Below, piece by piece: positions 53,953 to 64,000 of a stretch of 64,000 bases of DNA (position 1 is its first letter; every line of letters begins with the position of its first letter). This stretch comes from Pseudomonadota bacterium. Its GTDB lineage: Bacteria; Pseudomonadota; Gammaproteobacteria; Steroidobacterales; Steroidobacteraceae. The notes beneath the pieces are model-generated. The model was not told the origin of the DNA. It saw nothing but the letters and a program-made list of their open reading frames with translations, and searched no databases. The stretch spans positions 62,001 through 126,000 of the forward strand of contig JAJZUT010000009.1 in assembly GCA_021847105.1 (NCBI GenBank). Reading direction: 5' to 3'. Made by a program: the position numbers and the translations under genes.

Positions 53953-55860
53953 TCAGCCGGCCGGGGAGCCGAGCGGCGCGCCTGGCAGCGGACCCGGCGG
54001 CATCGGCGGCCGATGCGAAAGCGAATCGTCCCAGCCGCTCGGCGGCTTCGGGGGGCGGCCGGCCATAATGTCCTTCAGCTGCTCTTCCTCGATCGTCTCG
54101 TACTTGATGAGCGCCTCGGCCATGGCATGCAGCTTGTCGAGTGCGGCGGTGAGGATGTCGTGTGCGCGTGTGTAATTATTCTCGATCACGCGGCGCACTT
54201 CCTCGTCGATGGCGTGCGCGGTGACGTCCGAGACCTGTTTGTGCTGGGTAACGCTGCGGCCGAGGAATACCTCGCCGGTCTCCTCCGAGTAGGTGAGCGG
54301 TCCCAACTTGTCGGACAGTCCCCACTTGGTGACCATGTTGCGCGCCAGCTCGGTGGCGCGCTCGATGTCATTGGAAGCGCCGGTCGTGACCGCCTCCGGC
54401 CCGAAAATCAGCTCCTCGGCCACACGCCCCCCGAACAGCGTCGCAATGGTGCTCTCCAGGCGACGCTTGGACATGCTGTAGCGATCCTGCTCCGGCAGGA
54501 ACTGCGTCAGACCGAGTGCCCGGCCGCGCGGGATGATGGTGACCTTGTACACCGGGTCGTGCTCCGGCACGGACATCCCGACGATCGCGTGCCCGGCCTC
54601 GTGGTAGGCCGTCATGCGCTTCTCATCTTCGGTCATGACCATCGAGCGCCGCTCGGCGCCCATCATGATCTTGTCCTTGGCGCGCTCGAACTCTTCCATG
54701 CCGACGATGCGCTTGTTGGCCCGGGCGGCGAACAGCGCGGCCTCGTTCACCAGATTGGCGAGATCGGCGCCGGAGAATCCCGGGGTGCCGCGCGCGATGA
54801 GCGCGGGCTTGACGTCATCGCCGAGCGGCACGCGCCGCATGTGCACGCGCAGGATCTGCTCCCGGCCGCGCACGTCGGGCAGCGGGACCACTACCTGGCG
54901 GTCGAAGCGACCGGGACGTAACAATGCCGGATCGAGCACATCCGGCCGGTTGGTCGCGGCAATCACGATGATGCCTTCGTTGCCCTCGAAGCCATCCATC
55001 TCGACCAGCAACTGGTTCAGCGTCTGCTCGCGCTCGTCGTGGCCGCCGCCGAGACCGGCGCCACGATGGCGGCCCACCGCGTCGATCTCGTCGATGAAGA
55101 TAATGCACGGGGCGTGCTTCTTGGCCTGCTCGAACATGTCGCGCACGCGCGAGGCGCCGACACCGACGAACATCTCGACGAAGTCCGAGCCCGAGATGGT
55201 GAAGAACGGCACCTTTGCCTCGCCGGCAATCGCTCGCGCAAGCAGCGTCTTGCCCGTGCCGGGCGAGCCGACCATGAGCACGCCTTTCGGAATCTTGCCG
55301 CCAAGTTTCTGGAATTTTCCAGGATCTTTCAGGAAGTCGACGATTTCGCCCACCTCCTGTTTCGCTTCATCCACGCCGGCCACGTCAGCGAAGGTGACGC
55401 TGACCTGGTCTTCGCCAAGCAGCCGCGCCCGGCTCTTGCCGAAGGACATTGCCCCCCGGCCTCCCGAGGCCCCCTGCATCTGGCGCAGCATGTACGCGAA
55501 TACGATGATCAGCACCAGCACCGGCAGCAGCTGAATCAGCACCTGCTCGAGAATGCCCTCGCCCTTGGGCGGCTTGCCCGAGATGTCGACGTTGTACTTC
55601 TCGAGCGTGCCGATCAGCGCGGTGTAATCGGTCTCGGGATTGAACGTCTTGAATTGCTTATGGTTCTTCAGGAGCCCATACAGCATCGTTCCCTGGAAGG
55701 TCACCGAGGAAACCTGATTGGCTTCCACGTCCTTCAGGAACGTCGAATACGTGAGGGGCTGGGGCTCGTTCGTGCTCGGCATGTAGCGGCTGAACACCGC
55801 AAGCAGAATCACGACGATGATCACCCAGAGGATGATGTTCTTGGTCAGATCGTTCATCAC
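53953..55860 (-). CDS. ftsH: ATP-dependent zinc metalloprotease FtsH
   Basis: A 635-residue inner-membrane AAA+ protease. Two N-terminal helices ([15 protein letters not shown] and [19 protein letters not shown]) flank a periplasmic domain. The AAA module has Walker A GSPGTGKT (about residue 199), Walker [12 protein letters not shown] and the second region of homology [21 protein letters not shown]. The zinc protease motif is [11 protein letters not shown]. It degrades membrane proteins, RpoH and LpxC in relatives. It follows rlmE by nine bases. Confidence 0.98.
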   Translation of the reverse strand: MMNDLTKNIILWVIIVVILLAVFSRYMPSTNEPQPLTYSTFLKDVEANQVSSVTFQGTMLYGLLKNHKQFKTFNPETDYTALIGTLEKYNVDISGKPPKGEGILEQVLIQLLPVLVLIIVFAYMLRQMQGASGGRGAMSFGKSRARLLGEDQVSVTFADVAGVDEAKQEVGEIVDFLKDPGKFQKLGGKIPKGVLMVGSPGTGKTLLARAIAGEAKVPFFTISGSDFVEMFVGVGASRVRDMFEQAKKHAPCIIFIDEIDAVGRHRGAGLGGGHDEREQTLNQLLVEMDGFEGNEGIIVIAATNRPDVLDPALLRPGRFDRQVVVPLPDVRGREQILRVHMRRVPLGDDVKPALIARGTPGFSGADLANLVNEAALFAARANKRIVGMEEFERAKDKIMMGAERRSMVMTEDEKRMTAYHEAGHAIVGMSVPEHDPVYKVTIIPRGRALGLTQFLPEQDRYSMSKRRLESTIATLFGGRVAEELIFGPEAVTTGASNDIERATELARNMVTKWGLSDKLGPLTYSEETGEVFLGRSVTQHKQVSDVTAHAIDEEVRRVIENNYTRAHDILTAALDKLHAMAEALIKYETIEEEQLKDIMAGRPPKPPSGWDDSLSHRPPMPPGPLPGAPLGSPAG

Positions 55861-55869
55861 ATCAGCACG

Positions 55870-56496
55870 CTACACCAAGCGGAAGTCCTTAGCCAGCAGA
55901 TAGACCTCAGGGCTGCGCGCCCGGGAGGCCTCGGGCTTGACCAGCCGAACTTTGTCGAACCGGCCGCGCGCCTCGCGCACCAATGCCTCGAAGCCCGCAC
56001 CCTGAAACACCTTGATCAGGGCGCCACCGCCCCCCTTCAAGACCCGACCGGCCATATCGAGGGCCAGTTCGGCCAGATACATCGAGCGCGGCTGGTCCAC
56101 GGCATCGATACCGCTCATCGCCGGGGCCATGTCCGAGAGCACCCAGTCGACCTGCCGCTCCGGCAGCAGCGCCAGAATGCGCTCGAAGACCTCCGCTTCG
56201 CGGAAATCGCCCTGCACGAACTCGACGCCCTCGAGCGGCTCCATGGGCAGGATGTCCGTGGCGATGATCCGACCGCTACGGCCGAGCCGACGTCGCGCGT
56301 ACTGGCTCCAGGCACCCGGGGCCGCGCCAAGATCCAGGCAGATCGAGCCGGATCTCAGCATTTTTTCGCGAGTATCGAGCTCCTCGAGCTTAAATACCGC
56401 CCGTGAGCGCCAGCCTTCCGCCTGCGCCCGCTTCACATAAGGATCGGAAAAGTGCTCCTGGAGCCACCGTCCGCTGCTTTTGGACCGCTTCGCCAT
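55870..56496 (-). CDS. rlmE: 23S rRNA 2'-O-ribose methyltransferase RlmE
   Basis: A 208-residue S-adenosylmethionine-dependent methyltransferase that modifies a uridine in the peptidyl-transferase centre of 23S rRNA. The SAM site is [15 protein letters not shown]. The catalytic K-D-K-E residues can be placed in [28 protein letters not shown] and [11 protein letters not shown]. The start at 56496 ([16 protein letters not shown]) matches the family N-terminus; the longer frame runs through yhbY. It is divergent from yhbY with 22 bp between starts, and cotranscribed with ftsH. Confidence 0.96.
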   Translation of the reverse strand: MAKRSKSSGRWLQEHFSDPYVKRAQAEGWRSRAVFKLEELDTREKMLRSGSICLDLGAAPGAWSQYARRRLGRSGRIIATDILPMEPLEGVEFVQGDFREAEVFERILALLPERQVDWVLSDMAPAMSGIDAVDQPRSMYLAELALDMAGRVLKGGGGALIKVFQGAGFEALVREARGRFDKVRLVKPEASRARSPEVYLLAKDFRLV

Positions 56497-56518
56497 ATGA
56501 GTCTGTACAATCCCGGCG

Positions 56519-56830
56519 ATGTCACCCGCACTGAACCTGACCGAACGGCAACGCCGGCATCTGCGCGGCTTGGCACACGCGCTGAAGCCCGTGATCCGAT
56601 TGGGCAACGCCGGCCTCACCGAGGCAGTGGCCCGGGAGACGGACCGAGCCCTCACCGACCACGAGCTGATCAAGGTCAAGGCGCCTGGCGGCGACCGTGA
56701 GGTTCGCGACGCGCTGTTCGCCCAGCTGGCCGAGCGAACCGGCAGCGCGCTGGTGCATCGCATCGGCAACGTCGCGGCGCTCTACCGGCCGCGTCCCGAC
56801 GTGCCGCGCATCGTGATTCCCGGCGACTGA
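56519..56830 (+). CDS. yhbY: CRS1/YhbY-domain RNA-binding protein
   Basis: A 103-residue single-domain protein of the CRM (CRS1-YhbY) family that associates with pre-50S ribosomal particles. Family features are [31 protein letters not shown] and the basic [10 protein letters not shown] loop region, ending [14 protein letters not shown]. The position opposite rlmE is as in E. coli. A TACAAT box (56506-56511) lies only seven bases before the ATG, so the transcript may be leaderless. It converges on greA with a four-base gap. Confidence 0.94.
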   Translation: MSPALNLTERQRRHLRGLAHALKPVIRLGNAGLTEAVARETDRALTDHELIKVKAPGGDREVRDALFAQLAERTGSALVHRIGNVAALYRPRPDVPRIVIPGD

Positions 56831-56834
56831 GCCG

Positions 56835-57304
56835 CTACTCGAAGCGCACCTCGACGATCTCGAAGGAGCGGATCCCGCCCGGGGCCGCCACATCCACCAC
56901 GTCGCCCTCGGACTTCCCGACCAACGCACGCGCAATCGGGGAGGTGATCGAGATGCGGCCGGCGCCGATATCGGCCTCGTCCTCACCCACAATCTGGTAA
57001 ACGACGTGGCTGCCCTCCTCATCCTCGAGCTTCACCAGCGCACCGAAAACCACCCGGCCGTTCTTCGGCAGCGTGCTCGGATCGATCACCTCGGCATTGG
57101 CGAGTTTCGTCTCGATCTCCCGGATCCGCCCCTCGATGAAGCTCTGCTGCTCGCGGGCCGCGTGGTACTCGGCGTTCTCGGACAGATCTCCGTGGCTGCG
57201 CGCCTCGGCGATCGCCTTGATCACGGCCGGACGCGCCTCGCTCTTCAGACGCTTCAACTCGGCTCGCAGCGCCTCGGCGCCGCGCAGTGTCATGGGAGTC
57301 CGCT

Positions 57305-57308
<4 letters not shown>
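56835..57308 (-). CDS. greA: Transcription elongation factor GreA
   Basis: A 157-residue factor that rescues backtracked RNA polymerase by stimulating RNA cleavage. The N-terminal coiled coil ([19 protein letters not shown], then [22 protein letters not shown]) carries the acidic tip residues. The C-terminal FKBP-like domain contains [22 protein letters not shown]. Its ATG overlaps the carB stop (ATGA). It ends the dapB-carA-carB-greA series. Confidence 0.97.
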
Positions 57309-60532
<3,224 letters not shown>

Positions 60533-60547
60533 TTCAACAGTCTCGAA

Positions 60548-61753
60548 TCAGCGGGAAATCGCCGGCTGGCGCGTTGCACTCGCAGTCGCCGCAGGGCTCG
60601 CGGCCTGCCCCTGGCGCAACTGGCTCTGCAGCCGGCGCACCATCATTTGCACGAACCGCTCGAACAGCGGCTTCACATCGTGTGGTCCGGGACTTGCCTC
60701 GGGGTGGCCCTGGAAGCCGAACACGGGCCGGTCGAGGAAGGCAAGCCCCTGCAGGGACCCGTCGAACAGTGAGCGGTGCGTGGCACGCACGTTCGGCGGC
60801 AGCGTCGTCTCATCCACCGCGAAACCGTGATTCTGACTGGTGATGAGCACCCGTCCGGTCTCAAGATCCTGCACGGGATGGTTGGCTCCGTGGTGACCGA
60901 ATTTCATCTTCACGGTCTGACCGCCGCTGGCCAGGCCGAGGATCTGGTGACCGAGACAGATCCCGAACACCGGTATGTCGGTCGCAAGGAACGCACGCGC
61001 GGCCTCGATCGCGTAGGTGCACGGCTCCGGATCGCCCGGCCCGTTCGAGAGAAATAGCCCGTCTGGGGCAAGCGCCAGGGCCTCCTCGGCGCGCGTCTCG
61101 GCCGGCACCACGGTCATGCGGCAGCCGAAATCCGCAAGCAGCCGGAGTATGTTGCGCTTGATGCCGAAGTCATAGGCGACCACATGCAGCCGCTGGTGCG
61201 AGCGCAGCGTGCGGGTGCTCTCCGGCCACACGCTGCCGTCATTCCACTGGTAGCTGCGCCGGGTGGTGACCACCTTGGCGAGGTCCATGCCCTTGAGTCC
61301 CGGGAATTTGCGCGCGGCAATGACCGCGGCGGCCGCATCGGCCTTCTCGCCCGTCATGATGCAACCGCTCTGCGCGCCCTGCTCGCGCAGAATGCGCGTC
61401 AGGCGGCGCGTGTCGATGCCTGTGATGGCCACGATGCGACCGCGCTCGAGAAAATCCCCAAGCGACTCGCTGCCGCGCCAGTTGCTCCAGCGCGCCGGCA
61501 AGTCGCGCACCACCAGCCCGGCGGCGTAGATCTGCGCCGATTCGAGATCCTCTGGCGTGGCACCGGTGTTGCCGATGTGTGGACAGGTGAGCGTGACGAT
61601 CTGACGGGCGTAGGACGGGTCGGTGAGGATCTCCTGATAACCCGTCATCGCGGTGTTGAAGACGACTTCGCCCGTGGTGTTGCCCTTGGCACCAATCGAC
61701 TGGCCACGGAAGACGGTCCCATCCGCAAGTGCCAGCACTGCCGGTACGCTCAC
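60548..61753 (-). CDS. carA: Carbamoyl-phosphate synthase small subunit
   Basis: A 401-residue glutaminase subunit that feeds ammonia to CarB. The N-terminal domain begins with [41 protein letters not shown]. The class-I amidotransferase domain has the nucleophile Cys in [14 protein letters not shown] and the His/Glu pair in [14 protein letters not shown] roughly 25-residue Ala/Gln/Ser-rich C-terminal tail follows. The start is GTG at 61753 with AGAGAGGA nine bases upstream. A terminator-like hairpin and tandem repeats lie in the 271 bp before it. Confidence 0.97.
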   Translation of the reverse strand: MSVPAVLALADGTVFRGQSIGAKGNTTGEVVFNTAMTGYQEILTDPSYARQIVTLTCPHIGNTGATPEDLESAQIYAAGLVVRDLPARWSNWRGSESLGDFLERGRIVAITGIDTRRLTRILREQGAQSGCIMTGEKADAAAAVIAARKFPGLKGMDLAKVVTTRRSYQWNDGSVWPESTRTLRSHQRLHVVAYDFGIKRNILRLLADFGCRMTVVPAETRAEEALALAPDGLFLSNGPGDPEPCTYAIEAARAFLATDIPVFGICLGHQILGLASGGQTVKMKFGHHGANHPVQDLETGRVLITSQNHGFAVDETTLPPNVRATHRSLFDGSLQGLAFLDRPVFGFQGHPEASPGPHDVKPLFERFVQMMVRRLQSQLRQGQAASPAATASATRQPAISR

Positions 61754-61856
61754 TTCGATGAATCCTCTCTTTTCAGGTTGGCTCTCAGCGCAGCCGGCCG
61801 GCGGGTTGCCCGCCGCGCCGCGCGCACTCTAGGCCCGCGACCTGCGGATATACAAA

Positions 61857-61888
61857 GCGGGAGGAGTTCTGAGCGAACATCCTCCCGC
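61857..61888 (-). terminator. Terminator or attenuator hairpin between dapB and carA
   Basis: A perfect 9-bp inverted repeat (arms 61857-61865 and 61880-61888, 14-nt loop). On the minus strand it is followed by TTTGTATAT, giving an intrinsic-terminator-like layout 104 bp ahead of carA. It could end the dnaJ-dapB transcript or attenuate readthrough into carAB. Confidence 0.55.
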
Positions 61889-61896
61889 CTTGCGTG

Positions 61897-61936
61897 GACT
61901 AACCCGCACACGAATCGACTAACCCGCACGCGGATC
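61897..61936. repeat. Two tandem 20-bp repeats upstream of carA
   Basis: Two adjacent imperfect 20-bp units (61897-61916 and 61917-61936) share GACTAACCCGCAC and match at 17 of 20 positions. They lie between the dapB stop and the hairpin ahead of carA, where a regulator of pyrimidine or arginine supply could bind. No known consensus was matched. Confidence 0.6.
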
Positions 61937-62024
61937 GGGCGAAATTCTACGGTCGGCGGGTGCGGGTGTCCATGGAAAATTCGCCCGCGAGGACGGGGGA
62001 ATACGCCGCAGAAAAATTCATAAT

Positions 62025-62834
62025 CTATTGATTTTTAAAGAAAATATCTCGCATGAAATAGCGCCCCGCCGGCTGCTGCGCGAGCCAGAGCGCAGCCGTC
62101 AGCGCACCGCGAGCGAAAATGGCGCGATCGGTGGCGCGGTGAGCCAGTTCAAGCGATTCACCTGCCCCGAAGAAACGCACTTCGTGCTCCCCGATCACAT
62201 CGCCACCGCGCCGGACGGCGAAGCCGATCTGCCCGGCCGCACGGGCGCCGGCCCGCGCCGCTCCGGCCCCCGCGAGGGCCTGCTCGGCGGACTGGCCCCG
62301 CCCCTCCCCTGCGGCCCGGGCCAGAGCCAGGGCGGTGCCCGAGGGAGCATCACGCTTCAATCGGTGGTGGGTCTCGAGGATCTCGATGTCGAAACTCCCC
62401 GGCAAGGCCTCGGCCGCGGTCCGTACGAGTTCCACCAGCAACGTCACGCCGAGGCTGGTGTTCGCTGCCACCAGCAGCGCGATGTGGCGTGCCGCCGCGG
62501 CGAGTCGCCTCTCAAGATCCGGTGCGAACCCCGTCGTCCCGATCAGCAGCGGTATGCCGGCCGCCTCGCACGCCGCCAGGTGCTCTACCGTGGCATCGGC
62601 ATGGGAGAAATCGATGGCAACATCGGCTGCCGCCAGCGCGGACGGCAGATCAGCGCTGATCGCAACGCCGAGCGGCGCGCCGCCGGCAAGCTCGCCGGCG
62701 TCACGGCCGAGCGCCGTGCTGCAGGCCGAGGCGATTGCCCCGCTGAGGCGTAGCTCGGGGAACTCACCCGCCGTACGCAGCAGCGTACAGCCCATGCGGC
62801 CGCTCGCCCCGATGATCACGACGCGGGTACTCAT
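62025..62834 (-). CDS. dapB: 4-hydroxy-tetrahydrodipicolinate reductase
   Basis: A 269-residue NAD(P)H-dependent reductase of lysine and diaminopimelate synthesis. The Rossmann motif is VVIIGASGRMG near the N-terminus. DFSHADATVEHL and GTTGFAPD mark the nucleotide-binding domain. The catalytic and substrate motif is ILETHHRLKRDAPSGTALALA. An Ala/Gly-rich insertion (about residues 180-205) is slightly longer than usual. It starts nine bases after dnaJ and precedes the carA leader region. Confidence 0.96.
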   Translation of the reverse strand: MSTRVVIIGASGRMGCTLLRTAGEFPELRLSGAIASACSTALGRDAGELAGGAPLGVAISADLPSALAAADVAIDFSHADATVEHLAACEAAGIPLLIGTTGFAPDLERRLAAAARHIALLVAANTSLGVTLLVELVRTAAEALPGSFDIEILETHHRLKRDAPSGTALALARAAGEGRGQSAEQALAGAGAARAGARAAGQIGFAVRRGGDVIGEHEVRFFGAGESLELAHRATDRAIFARGALTAALWLAQQPAGRYFMRDIFFKNQ

Positions 62835-62843
62835 CGGTGCGCC

Positions 62844-63965
62844 TCACACCCCGAAGAACCGCCGTACACCCTCAAAAAATCCCTTCTCCCGCGGCGAGTG
62901 GCGTGTGTGGTCCTTCTTGAGTGACTCCTCGAGCTTGCGAATCAGCTCGCGCTGCTCGCCGGAGAGGTGCACCGGTGTTTCGACCACGACCCGGCAGAAC
63001 AGGTCGCCGCGCGCGCCGCCGCGCACCGGCTTGACGCCTTTGTCGCGCAGACGAAACACGCGGCCGGACTGGGTCTCGGCCGGAATCTTCAGCACGACAT
63101 TCCCATCGAGCGTCGGCACTTCGACCGTCCCGCCGAGCGAAGCGGTGGCGAAGCTCACCGGCACCTCGCAGGACAGATGTTCCCCGTCGCGCTCGAAGAT
63201 CGCGTGCTCGCGCACGTGAACTTCCACGTACAGGTCTCCGGGTGGACCACCGTTGCGCCCGGCCTCTCCCTCGCCAGAGAGGCGGATCCGATCACCGGTG
63301 TCGACCCCGGCCGGGATCTTCACCGAGAGCTTGCGGGAGCGGCGCACACGTCCCTGACCGAAGCAGGTATCGCACGGGTTGCGCACGACCGTGCCCGCGC
63401 CGCGGCATTTGGGGCAGGTCTGCTGCAGCTGGAAGAAGCCTTGCGAGATACGCACCTGACCGCTGCCACCGCAGGTCTCGCAGGCGATCGGCTTGCTGCC
63501 CTTGGCCGAGCCGGTGCCATGGCAGGTTTCGCACTCGACCAGCTTCGGCACCTCGATCTCCACGCTGTGGCCGAATACGGCCTCGTGCAGATCGAGCTCG
63601 AGTTCGTAGCGCAGGTCGGCGCCACGAAACACCTGTGCGTGCCCGCCACGGCGCGCCGATCCGAAGATGTCCCCGAACACATCCCCGAAGATGTCGCTGA
63701 AGGCATCGGCGGCGCTCGCATGGCCGCGTGCGCCAGCGGCCGCCTCGAGGCCAGCGTGACCATACTGGTCGTACGCGGCGCGCTTTTGCGCATCGGTCAG
63801 CACCTCGTAGGCCTCCTTGGCCTCCTTGAAGCGCTCTTCGGCCTCCTTGTCATCCGGATTACGGTCCGGGTGATATTTCATGGCCAGACGCCGATACGCC
63901 TTCTTGATGTCCGCCTCGGCGGCCGTCTTCGGCACGTCGAGGACTTTGTAGTAGTCTTTTTTCAT
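62844..63965 (-). CDS. dnaJ: Chaperone protein DnaJ
   Basis: A 373-residue co-chaperone that stimulates DnaK. The J domain has the HPD motif in [15 protein letters not shown] Gly-rich linker follows (about 70-115, including [15 protein letters not shown]). The zinc domain has all four CxxCxGxG units: [24 protein letters not shown] and CDTCFGQG. The C-terminal peptide-binding domains and dimerisation tail complete it. The full-length gene lies at the window edge; dnaK would be expected just beyond it. Confidence 0.98.
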   Translation of the reverse strand: MKKDYYKVLDVPKTAAEADIKKAYRRLAMKYHPDRNPDDKEAEERFKEAKEAYEVLTDAQKRAAYDQYGHAGLEAAAGARGHASAADAFSDIFGDVFGDIFGSARRGGHAQVFRGADLRYELELDLHEAVFGHSVEIEVPKLVECETCHGTGSAKGSKPIACETCGGSGQVRISQGFFQLQQTCPKCRGAGTVVRNPCDTCFGQGRVRRSRKLSVKIPAGVDTGDRIRLSGEGEAGRNGGPPGDLYVEVHVREHAIFERDGEHLSCEVPVSFATASLGGTVEVPTLDGNVVLKIPAETQSGRVFRLRDKGVKPVRGGARGDLFCRVVVETPVHLSGEQRELIRKLEESLKKDHTRHSPREKGFFEGVRRFFGV

Positions 63966-64000
63966 GCGCCTCGCGCAGCAATAGCGGGGTTCGCAGCGCG

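Noticed and set aside
61754..62024. A short leader peptide gene ahead of carA
   Set aside because: No short frame with a ribosome binding site and Arg-rich or otherwise informative codons was found, so only the hairpin and repeats are reported.

Overview
The window is a GC-rich chromosomal segment. Gene content and order point to a gammaproteobacterium, probably from or near the Xanthomonadales/Nevskiales/Steroidobacterales group; this is inferred from synteny and protein style, not from a marker-gene tree. No phage, insertion sequence, integrase or CRISPR array was seen.

Left part (1-35.2 kb) is accessory and metabolic. It opens with the 3' end of a secreted phosphoesterase, then two DoxX-like membrane protein genes and an HD-domain gene. 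An OsmC peroxidase gene lies beside an orphan MASE4-type histidine kinase gene. A hemicellulose island follows: a GH3 beta-xylosidase-like enzyme, divergent from a GH51 arabinofuranosidase translationally coupled to a type-B carboxylesterase, with a perfect LacI-type operator palindrome between the divergent genes. Next come a GST, a GNAT acetyltransferase, a Tat-exported copper nitrite reductase (NirK) with every copper ligand visible, a di-haem cytochrome peroxidase, a secreted phospholipase C-like enzyme, a TVP38-type membrane protein and a WaaE-like glycosyltransferase. A cell-surface signalling set (ECF sigma, FecR, STN-domain TonB receptor) sits directly after a 2-hydroxycarboxylate/citrate-type transporter. 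A glyoxalase-II-like hydrolase, a GT9 heptosyltransferase-like protein and three small secreted or unknown proteins follow. The section ends with the homogentisate pathway pair hmgA-fahA under a divergent MarR regulator.

Right part (35.2-64 kb) is conserved housekeeping, almost entirely on the minus strand. It holds the complete 14-subunit complex I operon nuoA-N, then (moving against transcription) tRNA-Leu(GAG), secG, tpiA, glmM, folP, ftsH and rlmE. A divergent yhbY faces greA, and greA, carB, carA, dapB and dnaJ follow. The block ftsH-folP-glmM-secG-tRNA-Leu matches the E. coli arrangement, and dapB-carA-carB-greA is the order known from pseudomonads.

Functionally, the GH3/GH51/esterase set should strip arabinoxylan side chains and release xylose. 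The sigma/FecR/TonB set should sense and import a surface ligand. NirK with its cytochrome neighbour suggests periplasmic nitrite reduction to NO. I see no clearly new multi-gene system. The best leads are the LacI operator, the candidate MarR operator, tandem 20-bp repeats plus a terminator ahead of carA, a poly-A frame junction between folP and glmM, and the nirK-cytochrome-phospholipase neighbourhood.
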